Source: JBAWWY01 sp037144355 (GTDB lineage: Bacteria > Bacillota > Clostridia > Peptostreptococcales > Anaerovoracaceae). From it: DNA of 14,761 nt. The DNA lies in contig JBAWWY010000035.1 in assembly GCA_037144355.1 (NCBI GenBank), positions 1-14,761 on the forward strand, given 5' to 3'. Positions 6,909 through 14,619 of this stretch are shown one piece after another (within the stretch, counting starts at the first letter, position 1; each line of letters opens with the position of its first letter). Below the pieces are notes generated by a model, which was given only the letters and a program-made list of their open reading frames with translations, searched no databases and had not been told where the DNA came from. A program made the position numbers and the translations under genes.

Positions 6909-8093
6909 TTATTTGCTTAGAATTGAGATGTAATCTTTTGAAACGATTTTTTGTGCTTCAGTACTCATAACCCAATTTAAATATGTTTGTGTTGCTAATG
7001 ATTCCTCATCTTTAGTTATATAAAGGAAAGGTCTAGAAATCTTATATGTTTTATTGATAACATTTGCTTCAGTACATGCAACACCATCAACAGTTATTAA
7101 CTTAACTGTGTTTTGCATTGCTCCCAAGGAAATATATCCGATGGAATATGGTGTATTTTCAACTGTCTGAAGTACTGCTCCAGTAGAAGGTTGCACAATT
7201 GCATTAACTGTTGTTTTATCGACTTTTTTACTGTCAAGAACTTTTGTCAATTCAGTGAATGCAGATCTTGTTCCGGAACCAGCTTCTCTAGAGATTACTA
7301 CGATTGGCTTGTCAATTCCGCCGACATCTTTCCAATTTTTAGTTTCGCCAATAAATATTTTTCTGATTTGATCCACAGTTAATCCGGAAACATCGACATC
7401 TTTATTAACAATTACTGCAACTCCGTCTGTTGCAAAGATATATTCTTTGTAGCCAAATTCTGTAGCTGTTAGCTCTCTTGATAAAGCCCCGATATCGCAA
7501 GCTCCGCTTTTTGTTGCCGTTACTCCAACTCCACTTCCGCCGCCTTGAACTTCCATGTTAACTCCTGGATATTGTTTCATAAAGGCAGTGGTTAATTCAC
7601 CAGATAAAGGCTGTGAAGAAGTTGATCCTGCAATAATAACTTTTCCTGTCAATTTTGCAAGATTAACAGTGAGCGTACCTGAATTCGTTGAAGTTGATAC
7701 GCCAAGACCAAGGGCTTCAGCAATAAATCTTGCTGGAACATAGGTTCTGCCATTTTTCACTATAGCAACTGTATCCATTTTAATTGTGCCATTGGCATTT
7801 GTTATAATATTTTTTCCGATTTTAATAATTACTTTGCCGTCGATTGTTGCAGTTTGTGATGCAGCATCCCAAGTAATGGACTTATTAAGGCTGTTTGCCA
7901 AAACTCTCATAGGGACTTGTGTTCTATTTGCAGCATCAATAAATATTGCCCCATCTGCTTCTGTTGTAGTAATTGCTTTCCCTTCAACATTTAAAGCAAC
8001 TTTAGTTGCTGCAAATGAAGAAATTGTAAGGCTTCCAAACACCATTGCTGTAACCATTACGAGCGTTAAACATCTTTTAATAGTTTTGTTCAT
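6909..8093 (-). CDS. Secreted stalk-domain/PstS fusion, phosphate-binding-like protein
   Basis: A 394-residue exported protein. It has a Sec signal peptide (positive start, hydrophobic core, cleavage predicted near A28/A29 after SSFA) and no lipobox cysteine. Residues about 32-147 look like a copper-amine-oxidase N-terminal 'stalk' domain (PF07833 type), with the paired QVPMRVLANSL and YVPARFIAEALG motifs. Residues about 150-394 form a PstS-like domain with GSTSSQPL, GGGSGVG, SRE, SREAGSGTRSAF (268-279) and a STGAVLQTV segment, closely matching the lipoprotein PstS of this window. The phosphate loops are intact, so phosphate binding is likely. Surface attachment through the stalk domain is inferred. 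GGAGG lies eight bases before the ATG. A six-repeat PHO box lies upstream and a terminator downstream, so it is probably a phosphate-starvation gene. It could deliver phosphate to PstCA or act as a scavenger or sensor. Confidence 0.88.
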   Translation of the reverse strand: MNKTIKRCLTLVMVTAMVFGSLTISSFAATKVALNVEGKAITTTEADGAIFIDAANRTQVPMRVLANSLNKSITWDAASQTATIDGKVIIKIGKNIITNANGTIKMDTVAIVKNGRTYVPARFIAEALGLGVSTSTNSGTLTVNLAKLTGKVIIAGSTSSQPLSGELTTAFMKQYPGVNMEVQGGGSGVGVTATKSGACDIGALSRELTATEFGYKEYIFATDGVAVIVNKDVDVSGLTVDQIRKIFIGETKNWKDVGGIDKPIVVISREAGSGTRSAFTELTKVLDSKKVDKTTVNAIVQPSTGAVLQTVENTPYSIGYISLGAMQNTVKLITVDGVACTEANVINKTYKISRPFLYITKDEESLATQTYLNWVMSTEAQKIVSKDYISILSK

Positions 8094-8117
8094 TTTTTTT
8101 CCTCCATATATTCTGTG

Positions 8118-8123
8118 TTTATA
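8118..8123 (-). promoter_or_regulatory. Possible -10 element of the stalk-PstS gene
   Basis: TATAAA (five of six) on the minus strand, 26 bases beyond the last PHO repeat and 24 bases before the ATG. TATATA at 8142-8137 is an alternative but lies only seven bases from the array. Confidence 0.35.
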
Positions 8124-8149
8124 TGATTCTCTTTCATATATAGGGATTC

Positions 8150-8210
8150 TATCAATTGATTGTTAATTATATATAAATTAAATGTTAATCTCTTGTTAAC
8201 TTTGGGTTAA
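8150..8210 (-). promoter_or_regulatory. PHO box of the stalk-PstS gene (six 11-bp repeats)
   Basis: Minus-strand hexamers start every 11 bp: TTAACC (8210), TTAACA (8199), TTAACA (8188), TTTATA (8177), TTAACA (8166) and TTGATA (8155). Four match the TT(A/C/T)A(C/T)A consensus fully and two match five of six. The array points to the gene starting at 8093 and lies 53 bases past the stop of the upstream phosphonate operon. Confidence 0.8.
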
Positions 8211-8263
8211 TTTAACGATACTTATATTTGGATTACTCTGTTCATTTGACGCGGCTTTCAAAT

Positions 8264-9628
8264 TCAATAAATTATTTTATTATTCAAAGCCAGTTCAATT
8301 GAATCATTTATAATAAAGAAGGCTTTTCCCAACTGTTCCCAAGTAATGGTTAACGGAGGCACAAGTGTCAGTACATTTCCTTGGGATATTTTAAAAGATA
8401 ACCCCTTTTCCAAGCAATAATATAAAACCCTTTCTGCAAAATTTGACGCTTTCTCCTTTGTAATTCGGTCGCAAACAAACTCTATAGCAAAGAGCATTCC
8501 TATTATGCGGACATCTCCAATAACTTCGAACTTGTCCTTCATTCTATTTAGCACATTTTTTATTCTGATTCCAAACTCATTTACTTTCTGCTCAATTTTG
8601 AAATCTTCAAGGTATTGAATTGTAGCCAGTGCGGCAGCACAGCCAACAGGTGTCTTTTCGTGTGTAAAATGTCCAATGGCAATATCCCCAGAAATGTCTA
8701 ATTCTTTTTTTACTATAACTGCTGCCAATGGAAATACACCTCCTCCTAGTCCCTTACCTATACATACCATATCTGGAACTATTCCATAATTATCAAAAGC
8801 GAAAAAAGGACCTGTTCGGCAAAGTGCCGTTGGTATTTCATCCAATATTAAAAGAACACTATATTTATCACAGATTCTCCGCAACCTCAAATAATATTCT
8901 TTTTCTGGTATTTGCACATCCGTACTGCGAATTGTTTCTAAAAGAATCGCCCCAATATCTGTCTCTCTTTCTAAGATATATTCAAGATAATCGAGGCATT
9001 TCAAATTGCAGTCTTTGCAGCCTCCAAAAATACAACGATATGAATTATATGGCATTATATGTTCTGTTCCTGGCATTAAAGGTCCCATTTCCGATCGGAA
9101 TAAAGCTTCGCCTCCTACAGAAATGGCATCCAATGTAGCTCCATGAAAAGAATCCCAAAGGGAAATAATTTTGTGCTTTTTTGTAAACTTTCTCGCTATT
9201 TTTATTGCCATACTTATGGCTTCTGATCCACCTGGCGCAAAAAGAACTTTTTCAAGACGGTCACCAGATAAATTCACTAATTTTTTCGCCAATTTTATTG
9301 ATACTTCAGATGAGTAACGGCGAGGAGTAAAACTGAGTGCGTCCAATTGCTCTTTAATTGCATTAATAACATATGCGTTTGAATACCCAACTTGATGGAC
9401 GCTATTGCCATGGAAATCCATTATTTCACGATCTTGTTGATCGATTATATAAATACCTTCTACTCTTTTTGCAACATTCAAACAAGGGGTCGATAATGAT
9501 TGTTTTAAAAAATACTTTTCATCTTCGTCCAGTATTTCAGCTGTATCTTCAGAAATAAACATCTCCGTCCATTCTTTACGATATAATGTATTATTAACGT
9601 CTCCCTCAGTATTATTTTGATTTATCAT
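8264..9628 (-). CDS. pbfA: Class III aminotransferase-fold PLP enzyme, probable 1-hydroxy-2-aminoethylphosphonate ammonia-lyase
   Basis: A fold-type I PLP enzyme of 454 residues of the class III aminotransferase family. PLP-binding features are GGSEA at 133-137, F161-H162 stacking on the ring, D263 in ILDEIP, and the Schiff-base lysine K292 in CIGKGLGGG. Plain annotation would call it an aminotransferase. Its place after phnW and phnX, together with stretches such as MDFHGNSVHQVG and LWDSFHGATLDAISVGGEALF, fits PbfA. PbfA is a lyase that turns (R)-1-hydroxy-AEP into phosphonoacetaldehyde and ammonia, which PhnX then splits. This identification is from motif memory plus context. A cysteine cluster (C199, C204, C207, C211) is notable. 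The start follows GGGGAG with six bases of spacing. The gap to the oxidoreductase gene upstream is 84 bp. No strong terminator follows, so read-through into the stalk-PstS gene is possible. Confidence 0.78.
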   Translation of the reverse strand: MINQNNTEGDVNNTLYRKEWTEMFISEDTAEILDEDEKYFLKQSLSTPCLNVAKRVEGIYIIDQQDREIMDFHGNSVHQVGYSNAYVINAIKEQLDALSFTPRRYSSEVSIKLAKKLVNLSGDRLEKVLFAPGGSEAISMAIKIARKFTKKHKIISLWDSFHGATLDAISVGGEALFRSEMGPLMPGTEHIMPYNSYRCIFGGCKDCNLKCLDYLEYILERETDIGAILLETIRSTDVQIPEKEYYLRLRRICDKYSVLLILDEIPTALCRTGPFFAFDNYGIVPDMVCIGKGLGGGVFPLAAVIVKKELDISGDIAIGHFTHEKTPVGCAAALATIQYLEDFKIEQKVNEFGIRIKNVLNRMKDKFEVIGDVRIIGMLFAIEFVCDRITKEKASNFAERVLYYCLEKGLSFKISQGNVLTLVPPLTITWEQLGKAFFIINDSIELALNNKIIY

Positions 9629-9634
9629 TTCAAT

Positions 9635-9640
9635 CTCCCC
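9635..9640 (-). promoter_or_regulatory. pbfA ribosome binding site that decides the start
   Basis: GGGGAG on the minus strand, six bases before the ATG at 9628. The open frame extends to 9670, but that start has no ribosome site. Confidence 0.7.
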
Positions 9641-9712
9641 ATTTATAAATTCAATAATTCCCAATTGCAAGTCTCTTATTCAAATTAATATTTTAAAATG
9701 ATATTCTTGATC

Positions 9713-10876
9713 TTAAATAAAATTGATTTCTTCATGTATAAATATTTCCCTTTTTTCCAGTTCTTTAAAATATTCTTTTGGATCAAAGGCCTCTTCAGGG
9801 GTTATTACTCCAATTTTTTTGCTAAATTTTCCATTTGCAATCATTTCAGTAGCTATTGCCATAGGTATACCTACATTACGCGTGTAGGCTCTTAATTTCT
9901 CCCAACCCGGAATTGATCCGTCCGAAGTAGGATGTGTATGCCATAGGGTATGCTTGATTTTTTTACTGTCTTTTGTCCCTATCACTTCAACATGCAAAGC
10001 ATAGCCATACAATTCTGTTTCTGTTCCAATTTGAGATTTAATTAGATACTCGGCAATACAATCCATTATTCCAACATCGGCACCATTCACTTGAATCTTC
10101 TCGTTTTTAAGGATGCCCCAATCAAATAGGGTTCTTACCAATTGCATATTCTTAGCTGGCCATGTTCCCCGAACTTCGATTAGTTGTATGCCTTTTACTT
10201 TTAAATTTTTGGCCAAAGTTACGGTTTCTGAATGGGGGATTATATATTCTTCTCCTGGCCCATAAGGTTCTGGTAATTCAATCATTCTTGGTCTTGCGAA
10301 TGGGGGAACTTGCTTGAAGTCACCATCCTCAAAAACAACGCGACTGGGAAGATTCGGATCATATTCATATGTAGTTGTTTCAGTTATGGATTTTGAAAAG
10401 GCTATAGGCCTATATGATCCATGGCTAACTCTAACAATGTCAACAGTATCTAATTGATTTGCTGCATACATTGCCATCATTTGTGTAGTTCCAGGTGTCA
10501 TCCCAAACCCTGGAACCATTGTTTTTCCATTTTTTATAAAGGTTGAGTTTGCTGTATTTTCCTCTCCAAAACCGTTGAGATTAATTCCATGGCAACCAGC
10601 CTCGGCAATTTGAGCGGTTGAAATGCCATTTAATGTTATTTGTGTTCCATCCATAACGATGTCATAGCCCTTCATTTGATCAACCGTTGCACTATGGTCA
10701 TTTACATCAACTTTTACAAAATCAACTCTTGGGTCATTTAACCAGGCAACCACTTTTCGTCCTTCTTCTTCATTGAAATCGGCAACAGTAATTTTTTCAA
10801 AACTCGAATACAATACTAGGTCTAAAATCGACTCCCTGCATATTTTACCCGCGCCACCTAAACAAAATACTTTCAT
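9713..10876 (-). CDS. Saccharopine-dehydrogenase-like NAD(P)-dependent oxidoreductase, substrate unknown
   Basis: A 387-residue protein with an N-terminal Rossmann fold: V-F-C-L-G-G-A-G at 3-10 as the dinucleotide loop, and D33 at the end of the second strand, which favours NAD over NADP. A long C-terminal catalytic domain follows (GFGMTPGTTQMMA at about 125, EVRGTWPAKNMQ further on), as in bacterial saccharopine dehydrogenase-like and carboxynorspermidine dehydrogenase-like enzymes. These act on C-N bonds, reducing or oxidising imines formed between an aldehyde and an amine. It lies 36 bp after phnX and 84 bp before the pbfA-like gene, in the same direction, with AGGAG six bases before the ATG. 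I know of no established step for this family in AEP breakdown. It may process an N-substituted AEP or a phosphonoacetaldehyde imine. This is inference from context. Confidence 0.75.
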   Translation of the reverse strand: MKVFCLGGAGKICRESILDLVLYSSFEKITVADFNEEEGRKVVAWLNDPRVDFVKVDVNDHSATVDQMKGYDIVMDGTQITLNGISTAQIAEAGCHGINLNGFGEENTANSTFIKNGKTMVPGFGMTPGTTQMMAMYAANQLDTVDIVRVSHGSYRPIAFSKSITETTTYEYDPNLPSRVVFEDGDFKQVPPFARPRMIELPEPYGPGEEYIIPHSETVTLAKNLKVKGIQLIEVRGTWPAKNMQLVRTLFDWGILKNEKIQVNGADVGIMDCIAEYLIKSQIGTETELYGYALHVEVIGTKDSKKIKHTLWHTHPTSDGSIPGWEKLRAYTRNVGIPMAIATEMIANGKFSKKIGVITPEEAFDPKEYFKELEKREIFIHEEINFI

Positions 10877-10912
10877 AAACCACTCCTATAATTCATTAAT
10901 ATTTTAGACATT

Positions 10913-11725
10913 CTATGATACTTTGGGTTTTCCATCAGCAATTAACCCATTAATATGTTCTATTAAAGCTGGAAGTTCTTTCATTGTCTCAATAGTAAAA
11001 TCTGCTCCTGCTTTCAAGAAAGAGTCTCTTGTGGTTTCAATAATATCTTTCTTGTCATTTTCGGATAAAGATATAAATTCCTCATTGCTTAGACCCATTT
11101 CCGAACTACCTATTATTGCTCCAACAGACCAAACCCCAGCATTGACGCCTTCGCGGATATCTGACAGTGTGTCTCCGACTTTTATTGTTTTCCATGTGGC
11201 CGAAATTTTCAACATTTCAATATTTTTAAATATCATGTATGGGTATGGCCGTCCTAAGGAATTTGTCGCATCTGGTGTAATCCACAAGTCAGGTGCATAT
11301 CCTTTATCTTTGGCGCTTTCTGTTACAACTGCCATCATAGAATCGGTATAACCTGTTGTTGAACCTATTTTCAATCCCATATCCCTTAGTATCTTCATTG
11401 TGCTTAGAACTTCAGGCAAAGGCTCTGTATATTCTGAAAGGGATTCCATTAATAAAGGCTCAAATTTGCTGTATAAATCATCAACATCATTTTCATTAAA
11501 CTCTCTACCAAACTTTTCATGCCACATTTTATCTATCCTATTCATTTGGAGCATTGCCTTAATATGCTCCCTTTTAAGCATTCCCATGGGTATTCTCGCT
11601 TCTTCCATGGTTACTTCAATCCCCATATCTTTGAAAATTTCAAGAAAAACGTTCACTGGAGCAAAGCAGCCATAATCTACTGTTGTTCCAGCCCAATCTA
11701 ATATTACACCTTCTATTTTATTCAT
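10913..11725 (-). CDS. phnX: Phosphonoacetaldehyde hydrolase PhnX
   Basis: Phosphonatase, 270 residues, a HAD-superfamily enzyme that hydrolyses phosphonoacetaldehyde to acetaldehyde and phosphate. The nucleophile D10 lies in LDWAGTTVDYG. The Schiff-base lysine K51 in PMGMLKREH is the residue that sets PhnX apart from other HAD hydrolases. Motif 2 is GSTTGYT at 121-127, and the acidic motif is KVGDTLSDIREG with D185 and D189. The length fits the family. The start at 11725 follows GAGGTG with six bases of spacing. The longer frame from 11791 would overlap phnW and lacks such a site. It lies 46 bp after phnW and supplies the phosphate-releasing step. Confidence 0.96.
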   Translation of the reverse strand: MNKIEGVILDWAGTTVDYGCFAPVNVFLEIFKDMGIEVTMEEARIPMGMLKREHIKAMLQMNRIDKMWHEKFGREFNENDVDDLYSKFEPLLMESLSEYTEPLPEVLSTMKILRDMGLKIGSTTGYTDSMMAVVTESAKDKGYAPDLWITPDATNSLGRPYPYMIFKNIEMLKISATWKTIKVGDTLSDIREGVNAGVWSVGAIIGSSEMGLSNEEFISLSENDKKDIIETTRDSFLKAGADFTIETMKELPALIEHINGLIADGKPKVS

Positions 11726-11731
11726 TCTTTT

Positions 11732-11737
11732 CACCTC
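11732..11737 (-). promoter_or_regulatory. phnX ribosome binding site that decides the start
   Basis: GAGGTG on the minus strand, six bases before the ATG at 11725, inside the 46-bp gap after phnW. Confidence 0.7.
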
Positions 11738-11771
11738 ATTTTTTAATATTTGATAAAATTTATTAATAAAA

Positions 11772-12935
11772 TCAACAAATATCTTTAGCAATAATTACTT
11801 TATTTACCATTTCAATTAACTTCTCTATATCTTTTGGATACACATCTCCAATATTTCCCACGCGGAACGTCTCAACCTTTGAAATTTTGCCTGGATATAA
11901 AACGAAACCACCTTCCTTCATATTTGCATAAAACTCCTTGAACTCGAAATCTTTATACGGCAATAGAAATGAAGTGATAATAGGTGCCTGCAATTCCAAT
12001 GGGAGGAGTGTTTTGAAGCCCAATGAACACATGCCTTCCCACAATCTCTTATGATTTTCGCAGTAACGTTCATAACGTGCATCTACTCCTCCTTCAGATT
12101 CAAGTTCGTTAATTGCTTCGTAAAAAGCTCTTACAACATGTGTCGGAGAAGTATATCGCCACTTACCCGATTGATCCATTTCCTCCCATTGGGCAACTAA
12201 GTCAAGCACTAATGATCTGGCATTTCCTTTGCATGAAACTAATTCGTCACGTTTTGCAATAACAAAACTAAAACCAGGAACGCCTTGAATACACTTGTTT
12301 GAAGAGCTGATAAGATAATCTATATTCAATCGCGAAATGTCCATTGGAATTCCACCAAATGAGCTCATTGCATCGACAATTAAAATCTTGTCATATTTTT
12401 TAACCACTTTTGCTATGTCTTCCAGCGGATTTAATATTCCTGTTGTCGTTTCACAATGCACTAGTACAACATGGGTGATCTTTTGTTCACTTTTAAGTAA
12501 TTCCTCAATATCTCGTATCTCTGGAATTTGTGTTTCATCATATTCCAAAATTGTATGATCAATATTTAATATTTTTGCCATAGTAGCTATTCGCCGTCCA
12601 TAGGCGCCATTGATAATAATGAGGACTTTGCCGGCTTTGGGAACCACTGTGCCCAAGCAGGCCTCAACAGCAAAAGAACCACTTCCTTGTAATAAGACAG
12701 CTGTATAATTTTCCACGTCAGTTGTTGCAATTTTTACCAATCTTTTCCGAATGTTTTGCACGATTTCCAAGTTGTAATCTTCATCCCATGTACACCAATC
12801 TTGCAGCAACGCATTTCTAACCCTCTTTGAAGTAGAAACCGGGCCTGGTGTCAACAAAAGATAAGGGTTATTCGGTATGAATTCATAAAGATATTGCTCC
12901 CCTTTGTCAGATGCATTCGCTTCAACATCAATCAT
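11772..12935 (-). CDS. phnW: 2-aminoethylphosphonate:pyruvate transaminase PhnW
   Basis: PhnW, 387 residues, a class V PLP aminotransferase that converts 2-aminoethylphosphonate and pyruvate to phosphonoacetaldehyde and alanine. Family marks are the start of the conserved core at YLLLTPGPVSTS (25-36), LLQGSGSFAVEA at about 81-92, D188 in IVDAMSS contacting the PLP ring, and the Schiff-base lysine K214 in SSNKCIQGVPG. About 22 residues precede the point where most PhnW proteins start, and no internal ATG exists there, so the extension seems real. The start overlaps the permease stop by eight bases. AGGAG lies about ten bases upstream. It feeds PhnX, the next gene. Confidence 0.95.
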   Translation of the reverse strand: MIDVEANASDKGEQYLYEFIPNNPYLLLTPGPVSTSKRVRNALLQDWCTWDEDYNLEIVQNIRKRLVKIATTDVENYTAVLLQGSGSFAVEACLGTVVPKAGKVLIIINGAYGRRIATMAKILNIDHTILEYDETQIPEIRDIEELLKSEQKITHVVLVHCETTTGILNPLEDIAKVVKKYDKILIVDAMSSFGGIPMDISRLNIDYLISSSNKCIQGVPGFSFVIAKRDELVSCKGNARSLVLDLVAQWEEMDQSGKWRYTSPTHVVRAFYEAINELESEGGVDARYERYCENHKRLWEGMCSLGFKTLLPLELQAPIITSFLLPYKDFEFKEFYANMKEGGFVLYPGKISKVETFRVGNIGDVYPKDIEKLIEMVNKVIIAKDIC

Positions 12936-14619
12936 ATGTTTTTATCTCCTCTTTTTTCTTTATTTGATTTTTAATGTAGTTTAAAGTAATTTCATAAGCG
13001 CCTCTAATAAGTAGGTTGCTGATAAAAATCAACAGCCCCATAGCTGCCGCTTGTGCAATATCTCCTGCGTCTTCCATATGAGTTATTGCGATAGATGCAA
13101 TTTTAAAGTTGGCAGAATAAAGGAAGACGACAGCCGACACTGTAACCATTGCGTTGATAAAGTAGTAAATGAATATTTCTAAGATTGCTGGAAGCGACAT
13201 GGGAACAGTCACCTTGAGAAATACCTTCCACATGGGTATTCTCATGCTTTCCGAGACACTTTCAAATTCTTTGTCAAGTTTCCGAAGGGCGCTTGTTGCT
13301 GTTACATATGGGACAGCGTAAAAGTGCAATATATTGGCTAATACAAGAATAATGACTGTGCCATAAACAAAATTAAGGGGATTTGTCTTTGAATTGAAGA
13401 AGAATATAAATGATATTCCGATTACCATTCCAGGCAAAGCAATTGGCAAGACCGAAAGGAATTTCCCAATCTTTTTAAGCCGATACAATCCTTTCCCTTT
13501 TTCAATTAGGTAGGCATAGATAAACACAAAGATTGTTCCGAAAATTGCTGTTAATATGCTCATATTGATAGAATTGAAAAAGCTTTTAATACCCCCCGTT
13601 GATTGGCTAAACTTAAAATGCTCAAATGTTATACCCATGTTATAAGGATAGTATGTTGTTAAGGCATTAACTGTAAGTGCGCATATAATTGACAAGAAGA
13701 ATATAACTATCAATGAACATAATGTAAAAAATATCGCATCCCGCCATTTATTTCCCTTTATCCTTAAAGCCTTAGCTTTAGACCCTATGCTAGTACTGCT
13801 TTTTTTGCTAACTAACCTATCTGCTATTAAAGACATAACGGCCGGAATCAGAAAAAGTGTGCTTACAACAGCCCCCATATTAAAATTGAATTGCCCGGCA
13901 ATCTGCTTGTACAAATCTATAGCCAAGACATTGTAAGTCCCACCCAAAACTTTAGGCGCTCCAAAGTCGGTAAAAGCCAGGGTGAAGCAAACAAATATTG
14001 AACTTATAAGTGTGTATTTGATTTCGGGCACTGTGATTTTGAGAAATTTTCTGATGACGCTGCATCCCATCGTGTCAGCAGCTTCATACAACCATCCATC
14101 CACATAATTTAGAGTTATATAAAACATCAAGAAGGCTTGCGGAAAAGTGTAAATAATTTCTGATAGGATAATCCCCATCTTCCCATATATTTCGACTTCA
14201 ATTCCCCAGCTAGTAAGTATCCCTTGTTTCCCGAATAGAGTAATCAATCCAATGCCATGAAGCACAGTTGGCATAAAAAGTGGGATGAGTGCGGCATATT
14301 TGAAAAAATGTTTAAATTTAATATTAGTTCTCATAAGAGCAAAAGCAAAACAAAATCCAAGTGTTGTGCTGACAATAGCCGTAATAGAAGAAACAGTCAG
14401 CGTATTAGTAATAGATTGTAGTAAGGATGGTGTGGAAAAATAATATATATAATTTTTAAAACCAATAAACTCTCCAAGGCTATTTTGAAAAGCTTTTAGA
14501 AATAATCCGTATATCGGCAACACCATAATCGCCGAAAAAGCGCATGTCCAGATGATAGTTAGGATTAATTGTGGAAAATTAGATTCGTCAAATTGTGTTT
14601 TGATTTTTGGAAACATCAT
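12928..14619 (-). CDS. Fused two-domain ABC permease, probable 2-aminoethylphosphonate importer
   Basis: A 563-residue membrane protein with two binding-protein-dependent transport permease domains in one chain (about 1-275 and 290-563), roughly twelve hydrophobic segments. Each half has an EAA coupling loop: YEAADTMGCSVIRKFLKITVP near 178-198 and FESVSESMRIPMWKVFLKVTVP near 452-473. The layout is that of iron(III)/thiamine/AEP-type importers. Being directly upstream of phnW and coupled to it makes AEP or a related aminophosphonate the likely substrate. The ATG at 14619 overlaps the stop of the ATPase gene (ATGA), and its stop overlaps phnW by eight bases. The only ribosome-site-like sequence (GGTAGG) is too close, so translation probably depends on coupling. 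The substrate-binding protein should lie outside the window. Confidence 0.88.
   Translation of the reverse strand: MMFPKIKTQFDESNFPQLILTIIWTCAFSAIMVLPIYGLFLKAFQNSLGEFIGFKNYIYYFSTPSLLQSITNTLTVSSITAIVSTTLGFCFAFALMRTNIKFKHFFKYAALIPLFMPTVLHGIGLITLFGKQGILTSWGIEVEIYGKMGIILSEIIYTFPQAFLMFYITLNYVDGWLYEAADTMGCSVIRKFLKITVPEIKYTLISSIFVCFTLAFTDFGAPKVLGGTYNVLAIDLYKQIAGQFNFNMGAVVSTLFLIPAVMSLIADRLVSKKSSTSIGSKAKALRIKGNKWRDAIFFTLCSLIVIFFLSIICALTVNALTTYYPYNMGITFEHFKFSQSTGGIKSFFNSINMSILTAIFGTIFVFIYAYLIEKGKGLYRLKKIGKFLSVLPIALPGMVIGISFIFFFNSKTNPLNFVYGTVIILVLANILHFYAVPYVTATSALRKLDKEFESVSESMRIPMWKVFLKVTVPMSLPAILEIFIYYFINAMVTVSAVVFLYSANFKIASIAITHMEDAGDIAQAAAMGLLIFISNLLIRGAYEITLNYIKNQIKKKEEIKTYD

Noticed and set aside
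8211..8263. Terminator for the phosphonate operon
   Set aside because: Only a five-pair TTTGA/TCAAA stem with an eight-base loop and no T-run can be made, too weak to call.
8264..9628. Ordinary GABA or acetylornithine aminotransferase
   Set aside because: The fold fits, but the phnW-phnX context and the PbfA-like stretches make a phosphonate lyase more likely.
10913..11791. Longer phnX starting at 11791
   Set aside because: It would add 22 non-conserved residues, overlap phnW, and ignore the good GAGGTG site before 11725.
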